A stretch of 64,000 bases of DNA from Rapana venosa (lineage: Eukaryota > Mollusca > Gastropoda > Neogastropoda > Muricidae). Where the stretch lies: positions 56,712,425 to 56,776,424 of the forward strand of contig CM054140.1 of assembly GCA_028751875.1 (NCBI GenBank). The letters are read 5' to 3'. The position numbers and the translations under genes are program-made. The notes beneath the pieces are model-generated. The model had not been told where the DNA came from. It did not search any database and worked only from the letters and a program-made list of their open reading frames with translations. Below are positions 1 to 10,712 of this stretch, piece by piece (position 1 is the first letter of the stretch; every line of letters starts with the position of its first letter).

Positions 1-105
1 GTAGCTTGTCTGTCTTTGATCGAAGGGATTGGACGTTGGTCAGTATGACTGTTGGTAGCGGGGTTTTCCGATGATTTGAATTTTTTAGTCTTTCTCTCAC
101 GCCAC

Positions 106-153
106 CTTTCCTCTTTTTCTTTTTTTGATGTTCTTCCAAGTCCTGTCGGTATT
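106..153 (-). CDS. Possible further 3' exon of the TUT gene (weak)
   Basis: An acceptor-like CCGACAG followed in the required phase by TWKNIKKRKRGKVA and a stop. The basic composition would suit the linker or tail after the second knuckle. There is no family motif to confirm it, and a donor-like GTGGCG lies inside. A third CCHC knuckle was not found on either strand downstream. Confidence 0.2.
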
Positions 154-879
154 GGTGGCAGTTGGAAGAATTTCGCAAGGAAAGTTCACGTCTTGACCCT
201 CAGCTAACACACTGGCTGACTGGCGTAGGCTCAGAAGAAATTCACCAGTGTACGTCTGGCCATGATTGTTGTTGGCCGGTGCACCTTGCACACGATCAAA
301 TGACGCTATCAGAAAACAAGTGAAGAGAGTGGATACAGCTTTTCCAAACATTGTCACATTCATTGCAGACACCTCAGACACAACTATGCAGGATCTGACA
401 CTGATACACGTACAATTTAAATGAAAACAAGATAAAAACGATTGCCTGTCAGTAGAGTGTGTCACCACATGAACAGCGCCACCTACACCATAACTGATAG
501 TTGCAGGACTGAAAGGTCTGGGTGATGAATTTTTGCATACACAGCATTGTTGATAACAACACCTAGATATCTCATAGAGGTAGACAGCAGAACTGAGGTA
601 TTGCCAACACCCATAAGAACATTCGAAACATACCCGTTAAAAACAGAATGACTGATTTTTCTTGATTCCGAAATGAAAAACTGGGTTTTTTTTCTCAAAG
701 TTTCAAGTCAATAATAATCAGCCTTTTTAAACAGTTGAAACCCATCAAAAGAAGTGAACAGAATGTTTTAAATATGCAGCACACACACCTTTTTACATGT
801 TTACATTCTTATACAAAACTGTGTATGTTTTCAAGACAGTCTCTCCTAAACACCATTTCACTTCATGTTGTTTACAGCC
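154..879. other. No gene seen
   Basis: Unique-looking A/T-rich sequence. A 123-codon reverse frame at 97-468 has no recognisable domain and no splice partners except the weak candidate at 106-153. Confidence 0.5.
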
Positions 880-1455
880 TCAAGGGCTATGAAGACCACA
901 CCAGGGCTGTCAGAACCAGGATTGCGAGTGCTTGGAAGAAATGGACAGAATTGGCAAGTCTGCTCGTAAATCAGAAAATCCCACTGGAGAGACGCTGTCG
1001 GATATGTAAGGCCTGCATCAGACCTGTTCTCCTGTATGGTTCGGAGACGTGGGTTTTCACAAAAACCGTCGAACGTTTGTTGAAGAGCTGTGAAAACTGA
1101 ATGCTACGCTACATGACAAAGATCAAATGAGAAGACAGGATCACAAATGAAGAACTATGGAGAATGTGCAAAGTTGATGATCTGAAGTCTGTAGCTAGTA
1201 CCAATAGACTGCGCTGGTTTGGGCACGTTCAACGGAAAGCAGACCACCACATCATAAAAAGAGCAATGAATTTCGTAGTGGATGGAAAGAGACCAAAGGG
1301 AAGACCTAGCAAAACCTGGGCTACCAGTATTGCAGACGATCTTAGAGAAAGGGGCATAAATAAGGAGGAAGCTCAAAACAGAGAGAGATGGAGAAGGCTC
1401 ATCAATGTCAAACCTCCCCTGGGAGAAACATGACAAAAAAGGAAGAAGAAGAAGT
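880..1455 (+). mobile_element. LINE 3' end (reverse-transcriptase C-terminus), degraded
   Basis: The plus strand encodes LKGYEDHTRAVRTRIASAWK, RPVLLYGSETWVFTK and later RLRWFGHVQRK and KGRPSKTWATSIADDL. This is the familiar C-terminal region of non-LTR retrotransposon reverse transcriptases. Two in-frame TGA stops (1098-1100 and about 1128) break it. It ends in a (GAA)n-like tail at about 1440-1455, typical of a LINE 3' end. No longer active. Confidence 0.85.
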
Positions 1456-1529
1456 AGTACTTCTTTCAGTTCATAAAATCTTGCATTGTACATTCCCTTG
1501 AAGTTCAGACACAATGCTTCCTCTGTCAA

Positions 1530-1915
1530 AACTATCTTTTACACACATGCATACACAAACACGCCCGCCCACACGCACACACACACATGCAAACACACAT
1601 ACAAACACAGACATACACACAAAAACACACTACAAATATACACACATTCACACACACATTTACCCACACAAACACATACCAACCACACACACACACAACC
1701 CACACATTCACCCACCCACACACACCACGCACACCAACCACACATACACACACACATCAACTACACACATGCTCTCACACACACACACCACACCACACCA
1801 CACCACACCACACCACACCACACCACACCACACCACACCACTCCACTCCACTCCACTCCACTCCACTCCACTCCACTCCACTCCACTCCACTCCACTCCA
1901 CTCCCACCAGCCACA
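1530..1915 (+). repeat. (CA)n then (CCACA)n and (CCACT)n arrays
   Basis: CA-rich sequence to about 1787, CCACA pentamers to about 1840, then CCACT pentamers to about 1905. It begins about 20 bases beyond the 3' border of TUT exon 22. All frames through it are artefacts. Confidence 0.95.
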
Positions 1916-1933
1916 CACACACCAGACACTCAC

Positions 1934-2063
1934 TGTTGTCGCTTTCTGTTCTGTGGTCGGTTGGGGCAGTCCTTGACCATGTGACCAATCTTGCCGCACA
2001 TACGACAGCCCCGATCGTTGGGCGGCTTGCCGTCCATCAGCAAATTGGGTCAAAGAAGTAGTC
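1934..2063 (-). pseudogene. TUT4/TUT7-like: TUT exon 22 (second CCHC knuckle) with a one-base frameshift
   Basis: A 130-base exon from CTTTCAG to donor CAACA/GTGAGTG. In the phase expected from exon 21 it reads DYFFDP and then meets a TGA. One base out of step it reads NLLMDGKPPNDRG, then CRMCGKIGHMVKDC, a perfect C-X2-C-X4-H-X4-C knuckle, and a basic tail. The step falls inside a short C run (1-base deletion, near 2046-2050). Two upstream duplicates of this exon start have the extra base. This is either an assembly homopolymer error or a real truncating lesion. Confidence 0.82.
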
Positions 2064-2150
2064 CTGAAAGAGAAGCGACAGAACACTTTCATCAACAGGA
2101 TACTGACCGACTAAACAGGCTCATTAAATGCTCATTGAACAGAATTTCTA

Positions 2151-2535
2151 GAGGGGCGGGATAGCCTAGTGGCTAAAGCATTATGCTCAATAATTTGATG
2201 GCCCAGGATCAAGCCTAAACCAAAGGGATTTTTTCCCCGAGTTAACATCACTCTATGGTAAGTCCTTCACACAAGACTAAAAACTGAGCTCCTGAGTGCG
2301 AATGCAAGCACAGCATCTTGCGCAACGTCCAAACCTGTTCTGCCTTTTGGAAGAGTAGGCCATTTGAGCCAGTAAAAACGGATGACAAAAAATATACAAA
2401 GAAACCCCCCCCCCCCCAACACATACAACTTGGTGTCATGTTTAGACATCATCCCAGATGTTGGAATGTGACTACACTAATGGTAGGCACAAACGGTTGA
2501 ATACGCAAAAATATAACTATTGGTGAACCGTGGAA
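2151..2535 (+). mobile_element. SINE family A-like head with family B end
   Basis: Head GGGGCGGGATAGCCTAGTGG, diverged body, and the 3' module (ATGTTGGAATGTGACTAC, ATTGGTGAACCGTGG). It lies between TUT exon 22 and the duplicated exon starts. Confidence 0.7.
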
Positions 2536-2559
2536 TTCTATCCACGGAACGAAAATATT

Positions 2560-3280
2560 TTTTAAAAAGGGATACTAACTCATATAACATCCTTGACTGT
2601 TGAAAGGCTTGCCAAATGTCAGAAAAGGAGGGAAATGAAAGAAGTTGTCCTAAAAGAGAAGCAGGATTTTCATGGTAGGTTTTTTTCTTTTTGGTCAAAA
2701 TTTTGTTCATGCAAACACTATGTAAAACCTTCAACAAGATACCAGTTCATGAGAAATCCCCGATCATTAGGCAGCTTGCCATCTATCAGCAAATTGGCAT
2801 CGAAGAAGTAATCCTAGAAAAGAAGCAGATATGAGGGTTTTGTTCAAAATTGTTGTCCTACGAATGTTTCGCACATTCTTTAATTCGATACTACCTTGTA
2901 CATCACCACCGATCATTGGGGAGATTGCTTGTCCATTAGTAAATTGGCATCAAAGTAGTAGTCTTAAATGAGAAACAGATTTTTTTTGGGGGGGGGGGGG
3001 GGGGGTTTCAAATTTTATCTTATTCAAACACTATGCAACATTTTCAATAGGATACCAACACATACAGCATACTCTAACTCATATGACATTCCTGATCGTT
3101 GGGTGGCTTTCTGTCTGTCAGTAAAGGAAGATCAACGTAGTGGTTCTAAAATGACACGCAGGGTTTCTGTTACATTCTTTTTCATCCGATTTTTTTGGTC
3201 ATACAAACATTATGCAAAATCTTCAGTAAGATACAAACTCATGATATCTCCGATTGTTGGGCCGCTTGAGAGAGACAAAG
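2560..3280 (-). repeat. Tandem copies of the start of TUT exon 22 with its acceptor
   Basis: About 60 exon bases plus about 100 intron bases are repeated at roughly 2600-2675, 2755-2825, 2905-2975, 3085-3160 and (cut) 3245-3275. The copy at 2755-2825 still reads DYFFDANLLIDGKLPNDR after CTTTTCTAG. None contains the CCHC knuckle. The copy at 2905 is followed by a G-run (about 2990-3005). Confidence 0.85.
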
Positions 3281-3322
3281 AGAGAGAGCGAGAGAGATAC
3301 AGAGAGAGAGAGACAGACTGAC

Positions 3323-3353
<31 letters not shown>

Positions 3354-3386
3354 TACACAGAGAGCGACAGAGAGAGAGGAATAGAC

Positions 3387-3423
<37 letters not shown>

Positions 3424-3600
3424 CACTGACAGACAGAGACAGACATACAGACAGAGAAAAAGAGACACAGAGAGACAGAAATAGAGAGAGACAGAGACAC
3501 ACACAGACAGAGACACCCACAGAGACAGACACACAAGATTGACTAACAGAGAAAGACAAAGACAGAGAGAATGAAAGAAAGAAAGAACAACGACAACAAC
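3265..3600 (+). repeat. (GA)n / GACA purine-rich array
   Basis: GAGAGA with interspersed CAGA units, running from the last exon-copy to just before TUT exon 21. Confidence 0.95.
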
Positions 3601-3657
3601 AACAAAGCAAGAAAGGAAGCAGACAGCACCCTAAGCACAACCCTCCAGACCACTCAC

Positions 3658-3758
3658 AGCTGCACAGCGGTAGCGTCGAAACAAATCCCTCTTGAACTGG
3701 AACGGGGTCCCAAAATGCATACGGCCTTTCACAAAGGTCTTGTAGATGTAGTTGTTCA
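3658..3758 (-). CDS. TUT4/TUT7-like: TUT exon 21
   Basis: A 101-base exon reading MNNYIYKTFVKGRMHFGTPF then QFKRDLFRRYRCAA. It continues the helix after SRK and enters the loop before the last domain. Acceptor TGTGCAG, donor GCT/GTGAGTGG; phase 1 in, 0 out. The frame also stays open past the donor, so the exact 3' border rests on the splice consensus. Confidence 0.8.
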
Positions 3759-3861
3759 CTGCACAGCCAGAACGAAAGACTGGGATTGTAAACAGCTTGT
3801 GTGGGCCATCTATCTGAGTGTGTGTGTGTGTGTGTGTGTGTTTTTATTTATTTATTTTTTA

Positions 3862-4201
3862 TTATTTTATTCTTTTATATCGAGGATAATAGAATAAGCA
3901 CTTGTGTACTTTTTTTACATCCAGTCCCAGTGTGTATGCGGTTTTGTAAATTATCTGTTCCCACCGGCACACAATAGCCTACTCTTACGAAAAGCGGAAC
4001 AGGATTTTAACGTGTACGCAAGATGTTCGGCCCATGTTCGCACACGGAGCCTCGGTTTATAGTCTCAGCCGAAGGACTTTTGGGGAGAGTGGAGTCTGCA
4101 CTGATGTTAACTCCAGGGGAAAATATCCCCTTGAATGGGAATCGAACCCGGGTCGTCAGATTGCGAGTGCAATATTCTAACCACTAGGCTATCCTGTCCT
4201 G
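3862..4201 (-). mobile_element. SINE family A, full-length
   Basis: Reverse complement of the 14138 element. The tRNA-like head is at 4201 and the GATATAAAAGAATAAAA end is at about 3862. It lies in the intron between TUT exons 20 and 21, in gene orientation. Confidence 0.85.
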
Positions 4202-4227
4202 GGATTACAAGCATCTTATGTGAACCA

Positions 4228-4460
4228 TCCATTTAAGGGAATGTGTGTGAGTGTGTGAGTGTGTATGAGAGAGTGTGTGTGCATGCATGTTTTTGTATGT
4301 GCATGTATGTTTGTGAGCATAAATTTGATATTATGTTAATTCTAATATTTTGTGAAAGTTGCACGTGTGTAGATAATTTGAGTGCAAGCGCTTCGATTTG
4401 TTTGCTTTACAAGATTCAGTGCTATATAAATACCATACATTATTATTATTATTATTATTA
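4228..4460 (+). mobile_element. SINE family E with (GT)n and ATT tail
   Basis: A (GT)-rich start, then AAATTTGATATTATG, GAAAGTTGCACGTGTG, TTGAGTGCAAGCGCTTCG, and the tail GCTATATAAATACC with (ATT)n. Confidence 0.65.
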
Positions 4461-4522
4461 TGTTTCCCCGTGGAATCAATACTGGAGCCAATTCCATGTC
4501 GTTTAGAAGAGACTTAAGAAGA

Positions 4523-4920
4523 GAGGTGGCAGGATGGTTTAGCTGTTCACCTGCCTAACAAGAAAACCGTGAGGTTCTGGGTTTGATTCCCAGCCTCTTC
4601 CTTCCCTTCTCAGTTTGACAAGAAAATTGAACTGAACGTCAAAGTCTTTCAGATGAGACTATAAACTGAGGCTTCCGTGTGAGAATGCACGCAAAACATC
4701 TTGCTCTCACATTAAAAACCTGTTCAGCCTTTTGGCAGAGTAGGCTATTTTGTACCGAATGGAACAGATCACAAATTTTTTTTTAAAAAAGCATGCACAC
4801 AGTTGTCATGTTTAAACACCAACCCCAAAGTGGGAATGTGGCTAACATAATGGTAGGTAAAAACTTTCACATATGCAAAGTCACACCATTAGTGAATCTC
4901 AGGTCTAGCTGAGGAACAAT
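4523..4920 (+). mobile_element. SINE family B, full-length
   Basis: The head GGTGGCAGGATGGTTTAGC and GTTCTGGGTTTGATTCCC are tRNA-like. The body has ACTATAAACTGAGGC. It ends in a module with GGGAATGTGGCTAAC, GTAGGTAAAAAC and TGAATCTCAGG that recurs alone elsewhere. Confidence 0.8.
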
Positions 4921-4984
4921 GCCCCCCACCAAAAAAACAACAACAACAACAACAAACAAACAACCAACCAAACAACCCAGTAAG

Positions 4985-5090
4985 TCCAATGCTCTAAGGC
5001 AATTCCATTCCCTTGTTAAAAACAACAAGAAAAAAACAAAATGCTCTAAGGCAATTCCATTCCCTTGTTAAAAACAACAACAAAACTAAA
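4985..5090 (+). repeat. Two-copy tandem duplication, about 52 bases
   Basis: ATGCTCTAAGGCAATTCC through TTAAAAACAACAA occurs twice, in A-rich sequence (4920-5160). Confidence 0.9.
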
Positions 5091-5563
5091 AAAATCCCCA
5101 ACCCCAATACACCACAACAAAAAAACCTCAAAGAAAAGTCCTCAAAACCACAGAAGTAAAGACAACGTAAACAAATGCAGTTTACTAATTTTCAGAAAAA
5201 ATGGTTCCAGTACATAAACTTTAGTAGAAAGTTGAGTACCATTTCAAAATATCAGTAAAATTATGTTTGTAATCTATAAATCTTGTCTTGACAACGAAAA
5301 TGATGATTGATTCTTTTTGTACTTTGTGTAGTTAATAGTCTTGTACACCTGTAAAATGGACATGATGCAATGTTGTCTGGATGAAAAGTTACTTTGTTCG
5401 TTTTGAACTGTATATGTGTGCCAATCAAAAAGATTAAAAAAATATAAAAAAAGACAACGTCACTGTCGCCGATAAAGCAAAAATCACACACATTCTGAAC
5501 ATACACACATACGCACATCCTCCCACAGACATGCAAACATAGCAGCTGAACATACAAACTTAC
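5091..5563. other. Intron sequence, nothing recognised
   Basis: A-rich start, then unique sequence up to the donor of TUT exon 20. Confidence 0.6.
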
Positions 5564-5611
5564 TCTTCCTTGACAGTCCTCCTCCCAAGTTGTGGTTCAA
5601 ATCAAATGGGT
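5564..5611 (-). CDS. TUT4/TUT7-like: TUT exon 20 (micro-exon)
   Basis: A 48-base exon reading DPFDLNHNLGGGLSRK with split codons at both ends. The DPFDLNHNLG motif is almost invariant in TUT4/TUT7 and directly follows the second PAP-associated domain. Acceptor GTTTCAG, donor AAGA/GTAAGT. Phase 1 in, 1 out. Confidence 0.92.
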
Positions 5612-5870
5612 CTGAAACAGACAGAGAGAACAAAGATTTTAGACAGGCTGTTTCCCTGTGGGGATGCCGGGGGACCTGTCAGTATAGAAAGCATCCTCAC
5701 CTTCTGGAAATTCTGTGCTAGGATTTCCCTCTTTTCTATCCCTCTCTTTGTTTCTGCCTTTTTTCCTTTTCTTCTCGTCACCTCCTTCTCATCTATTTTC
5801 TGCCTTCTTGGTCCATTCTCCTGCCTTTTTTTCCCCAGAAAGACTTAAAAAGATTTTCTCTCCCATGCCA

Positions 5871-5977
5871 AAGTTAGATGTACTGGACCTGTCTTGTCAG
5901 GCGCTTAATGGCAGTGCAACGCATTTTCGCTCATATCACAGACACCAACAGTTGCTGTCTGAGCGTTCGATGAAGAA
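5871..5977 (+). mobile_element. Repeat family F, copy 1 (retroelement 3' end)
   Basis: A non-coding repeat of about 110 bases containing CTTGTCAGGCGCTTAA and CTGTCTGAGCGTTCGATG and ending in GAAGAAGAA. Two more plus-strand copies lie at 32749 and 47271. The shared end with a (GAA)n tail suggests a LINE or SINE 3' end. Confidence 0.6.
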
Positions 5978-6129
5978 GAATACTTGCTATGTCTCAAACC
6001 TGACCCTCCATAGCAGCAGCATCTTCTTTATCATTCACCATCATTCTATACAAAAGGCAAACAAACCATGGAAACTTAAACTACAATAAGGCCAAGGTGC
6101 AAGTCTGATCACATACAATACTACACGTT

Positions 6130-6345
6130 TGGGTGTATAATCGATATATTCCCACCCCAGTACACACACTCACGCTTGTGTGTGTGCATACATGCACACA
6201 GAGTATCAGACACACAGAAGCATTTCACACACATACACTGACATACACACAGTCACAGTTTCACACACACAGTATTACATGCCCAGTGTCTCACACACAC
6301 ATAAACACAAACATCTCACTACCTACACACACAGAGTTTCTCTTT
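6130..6345 (+). repeat. CA-rich low-complexity sequence
   Basis: Degenerate (CA)n with CACACACAG blocks beside TUT exon 19. Confidence 0.85.
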
Positions 6346-6414
6346 TAGATTCAAAACTACCCATAAAAAATCCCCTTTTTCACACAGTCCCCTTTCCCCA
6401 ATTTCTCATCTTAC

Positions 6415-6592
6415 CTTCCACAGCGATGGTGTTGCCGTTCCACATCTTCTCAAACTTGGACAGCGGGGCGGTCTGCCTGATGGTCACCACCATGGTCTTC
6501 CAGTCAAAGTGCTCCAGGTAGTAGCGGAAAAAGCCCACCCACAAGTCCGCGGGCCCTTGCCGATTCTTGTCAAAGTCCCGCCACACCTGACG
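6415..6592 (-). CDS. TUT4/TUT7-like: TUT exon 19 (catalytic PAP-associated domain)
   Basis: A 178-base exon starting RQVWRDFDKNRQGPADLWVG and FFRYYLEHFDW and ending MWNGNTIAVE. ADLWVGFFRYYLEHFDW is the second PAP/25A-associated signature. Acceptor TTTTCAG, donor GAAG/GTAAGA; phase 0 in, 1 out. Confidence 0.93.
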
Positions 6593-6629
6593 CTGAAAAT
6601 GATTCGCTCGGTTATCTGGGTTGTGAACT

Positions 6630-9545
6630 GTGGATCGTGGGCAGCTAAATGTCTATGAGTAAGTAAAAGATTTAGACAGTTTAATGTCTATGATTAAGTG
6701 CAACTTAAGAATATAAAAGATTTAGACAGTTAAAATGTCTATGATCGAGAGCAGCTTTCGAATCATTAAGATTTAGACAGTTAAAATGTCTATTTTTAAG
6801 TGCAACTTTAGAATATAAAAGATTTAGACAGTTAAATGTCTATGAGTAAGTACAACTTTAGAATATAAAATATTTATACAGTTAAATGTCTATGAGTAAG
6901 TACAACTTTAGAACATAAAAGATTTAGACAGTAAATGTCTATGATTAAGTGCAACTTTAGAACATATAAGATTCAGATAGCTAAATGTCTATGATTAAGT
7001 GCAACTTTAGAATATTTAAGATTCAGACAGCTAAATGTCTATGATTAAGTGCAACTTTAGAATATTTAAGATTTAGACAGCTAAATGTCTATGATTTTAG
7101 TGCAACTTTAGAATATAAAAGATTTAGACAGTAAATGTCTATGATTAAGTGCAACTTTAGAATACATAAGATTCAGACAGTTTCATGTCTATGATTAAGT
7201 GCAACTTTAGAATATTTAAGATTTAGACAGCTAAATGTCTATGATTTTAGTAAAACTTTAGAATATAAAAGATTTAGAAAGTTAAATGTCTATGATTAAG
7301 TACAACTTTAGAACATAAAAGATTTAGACAGTTAAATGTCTGTGAGTTACTACAACTTTAGAACATAAAAGATTTAGACAGTTAAATGTCTATGAGTTAC
7401 TACAACTTTAGAACAAAAAGATTTAGCCAGTTAAATGTCTATGGTTAAGTACAACTTTAGAACATAAAGAATTTAGAAAGTTAAATGTCTATGAGTTAGT
7501 ACAACTTTAGAACATAAAAGATTTAGACAGTTAAATGTCTATGATTAAGTACAACTTTAGAATATAAAAGATTTAGAAAGTTAAATGTCTATGATTAAGT
7601 ACATTTAGAATATAAAAGATTTAGAAAGTTAAATGTCTATGATTAAGTGCAACTTTAGAACATAAAAGATTTAGACAGTTAAATGTCTATGAGTAAGTAC
7701 AACTTTAGAATATAAAAGATTTAGACAGTAAATGTCTATGATTAAGTGCAACTTTAGAATATATCAGATTCAGACAGCTAAATGTCTATGATTAAGTGCA
7801 ACTTTAGAATGTATGAGATTCAGACAGATAAATGTCTATGATTAAGTGCAACTTTAGAATATATAAGATTTCGACAGTTAAATGTCTATGAGTTAGTACA
7901 ACTTTAGAACATAAAAGATTTAGCCAGTTAAATGTCTATGAGTTAGTACAACTTTAGAACATAAAAGATTTAGCCAGTTAAATGTCTATGAGTAATTACA
8001 ACCTTAGAACATAAAAGATTCAGACAGTTAAATGTCTATGATTAAGTGCAACTTTCGAATATACAAGCTTTAGACAGTTACAATGTCTATGATTGAGTGC
8101 AACTTTCGAATATATAAGATTCAGACAGTTAAATGTCTATGATTAGGTGCAACTTTAGTATATATAAAATTTAGACAGCTAAATGTCTATGATTAGGTGC
8201 AACTTTATGATTAGGTGCAACTTTAGAATATATAAGATTTAGACAGTTAAATTGTCTGAAGAGTGCAACTTTAGAATACGTAAGATTTAGATAGTTAAAT
8301 GTCTATGATTAAGTGCAGCTTTAGAATATAAAAGATTTAGACAGCTAAATGTCTGTGATTTAAGTGTGACCTTAGCATACATAGGAAGATTTAGACAACT
8401 AAATTATGATTAAATGTGACAACAGCACACATGGGAATTTTTAGACAAATTGTCTAAAATGAAGAGTGATCTTAGCATACGAAGGAAGCTTCAGACAGCA
8501 AATGTCTATAATTAAGTGTGACTTTAGCATACATATGATGATTTAGTTAAATGGCTATGATTAGGTTTGACCAAAGGATACACTGGAAGATTTAGATAGC
8601 AAAATGTCTAGTGAACTCAGCATATACAGGATGTACTCATCTAAATGTCCAACAATTAAGTGTGGTCTAAACATACAACTCAGGAAGATGGACACAGCGA
8701 AATGTCAACAATTAATTATGACCTTCACATACAACACAGGAAGATTGACACAGCTAAATGTCAATAATTAATCATGACCTTTACATACCACACAGGAAGA
8801 TTTACACAGCAAAATGTCATTGATTAATTATGACCTTAACATACAACACAGGAAGATTTACACAGCTGAATGTCAACAATTAATTATGAACTTAACATAC
8901 AACACAGGAAGATTGACACAGCGAAATGTCAATGATTGATTATGACCTTCACATACAACACAGGAAGATGTACACAGCGAAATGTCAACGATTGATTATG
9001 ACATAACCATACAACACAGGAAGATTTACACAGCTGAATGTCAACAATTAATTTTGACTTTAGCATACAACACAGGAAGATTTACACTGCTAAATGTCAA
9101 TAATTAATTAGAACTTTAGCATACAACACAGAACGATTCACACAGCTTGTCAATAATTATGACTTTAACATACAACACAGGAAGCTTTACACGGCTTGTC
9201 AATAATTATGACCTAACAATACAACAGAGGAAGGTTTACACAGCGAAATGTCAATGATTAATTATGACCTTCACATACAACACAGGAAGACTGACACAGC
9301 GAAATGTCAATAATTAATTATGACCTTCACATACAACACAGGAAGGTTTACACAGCGAAATGTCAATGATTAATTATGACCTTCACATACAACACAGGAA
9401 GGTTTACACAGCGAAATGTCAATAATTAATTATGACCTTCACATACAACACAGGAAGACTGACACAGCGAAATGTCAATAATTAAGTATGACCTTCACAT
9501 ACAACACAGGAAGATGGACACAGCGAAATGTCCACAATGAAGTCA
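6630..9545. repeat. Intron-filling satellite, two subfamilies
   Basis: From 6630 to about 8390 a unit of about 50 bases repeats some 34 times (core GATTTAGACAGTTAAATGTC, then CTATGATTAAGTGCAACTTT). From about 8390 to 9545 a longer unit of about 56 bases (GGAAGATTTACACAGC, AAATGTCAATAATTAATTA, TGACC) repeats about 20 times. Both keep the inverted pair GACA/TGTC around a 6-8 base loop. The array occupies almost all of the intron between TUT exons 18 and 19. Confidence 0.95.
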
Positions 9546-9557
9546 ACTAACACTTAC

Positions 9558-9635
9558 TATTTGGCGCAGATTGTCAAAGAACCAGGTGTTGCAGCCTTCT
9601 ACCAAGCGCTCTTGATGCTCTCCCCCTGGATGCAA
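9558..9635 (-). CDS. TUT4/TUT7-like: TUT exon 18
   Basis: A 78-base exon (26 codons) reading LHPGGEHQERLVEGCNTWFF then DNLRQI. VEGCNTWFFDN corresponds to the family motif with Trp-(Asn)-x-Tyr/Phe-Phe-Phe-Asp. Acceptor TTTCAG, donor ATA/GTAAGT. The next intron is almost wholly satellite. Phase 0 in and out. Confidence 0.88.
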
Positions 9636-10115
9636 CTGAAACACGCCACGATAGCATTTCAGCTGGTTCTGAAGTACTGCTCATCTCTCACCCATTTTTA
9701 GCAGATATGTCACTATGATTAACTCATGTTGATCCCTATAACAACAAACCAACCACCAAGACCAGCCACAACTTCCCAACAACGGATTTAAAACACAAAT
9801 TTTGAAGTGAGACAAGTCTGAAGTCAAATCGTGACCTTGTTATGAAACGAGTTATGACCAATGATCTTCTGCTCGCTGACTTTCAATTTTTTTTTTTTTT
9901 TTACCCCTCCTGTACCAGTTACTGTGTATATGGAGAACAGTTACTGTTTGAAGCACGGTAATGTCTTTGGAATTTTTTCAGTGAGAAAGAAGGAATTTGA
10001 TTTTTTATTGATGTATGTTTGTAGTGAGTGCGCATGTGTTGCGGCTTTACTTCCCTTGGCGTGGTATTTTCATAGACTTTATACTATAAGTTCTATAAGG
10101 TCAGCAGAGGGTTAA
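9636..10115. other. Intron sequence, nothing recognised
   Basis: Unique sequence between TUT exon 18 and the TTAA-flanked element; a T-run at 9888-9902. Confidence 0.6.
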
Positions 10116-10261
10116 TTAACCTTTTCCCTACAGGCAACCTGCTATAGGGTAACCAACCATCTACTAACCCTTCCCTCCGTATCACCCACTACTGGGTTAT
10201 GGTAGCATACAAATGTGCACAGTGCACGTGTACTGGAGAAAAAACGGGTTCTCTCCCTTAA
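10116..10261 (+). mobile_element. Short TTAA-flanked element (MITE-like), copy 1
   Basis: A 146-base repeat bounded by TTAA at both ends. It contains GGTAACCAACCATCTACTAA and the palindrome GTGCACAGTGCAC. An inverted copy, also bounded by TTAA, is at 24695-24844. TTAA target duplications are typical of piggyBac-type transposition; no coding capacity. Confidence 0.65.
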
Positions 10262-10272
10262 CGTAGGGATAA

Positions 10273-10425
10273 TGTTGAAGCAGACGGGCCAGCATCAGAC
10301 TTCTTCTGTGCCCTCTGCCATAGGGACTGCCATTCCCGTGTCGGACTGGCCAGCCACACCCGATGCTACTGTACCAGAATTAAACACCTAGAGCACAACT
10401 CCATAGTCTTCAGAGACTGACAGCT
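10273..10425 (+). mobile_element. LINE C-terminal zinc-finger fragment
   Basis: The plus strand reads FFCALCHRDCHSRVGLASHT then RCYCTRIKHLE and ends at TGA. A Cys-x2-Cys, x-Arg-x-Cys-x-Ser-Arg-x-Gly-Leu-x-Ser-His finger is the usual C-terminal end of several non-LTR retrotransposon ORF2 proteins. Only this end is present. Confidence 0.7.
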
Positions 10426-10604
10426 GCCTATGTAGTGTTAAAGCATAACAATACTTCAATGCTAGCTTCAGCTTACATCAATAACTCGCACAGTTGGCTT
10501 GGGCACAAGCTCATCGAAACCTGTAACCTTCCAGCCAGGAATGGTAACCACTGCACTACAGTCGCTGGCCATTTTAGAGCAAATTTCAATGTAAAAATAC
10601 ATTT

Positions 10605-10712
10605 CCTTGAAGCAGGAACGTGGTATACCTTAATGGCAGGTAAAAACAGTCGTGCACACACAAAATCTCAACATGGGTAAAACCTTGGGGGCTCTAGCCA
10701 AGGAACGTTAAA
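10605..10712 (+). mobile_element. Isolated SINE 3' module next to a tandem array
   Basis: Diverged module ending CTCTAGCCAAGGAACGTTAA. This end is repeated in every unit of the array at 10713-11383. Confidence 0.65.

Noticed and set aside
97..468. A 123-codon reverse frame as a secreted protein (hydrophobic stretch VSTLFTCFLIASFDRV)
   Set aside because: No family, weak start context, and no support from neighbours; a hydrophobic run alone is poor evidence.
6630..9545. A CRISPR-like array (regular repeats with spacers)
   Set aside because: The genome is eukaryotic, there are no unique spacers, units are near-identical along their whole length, and no cas genes occur.
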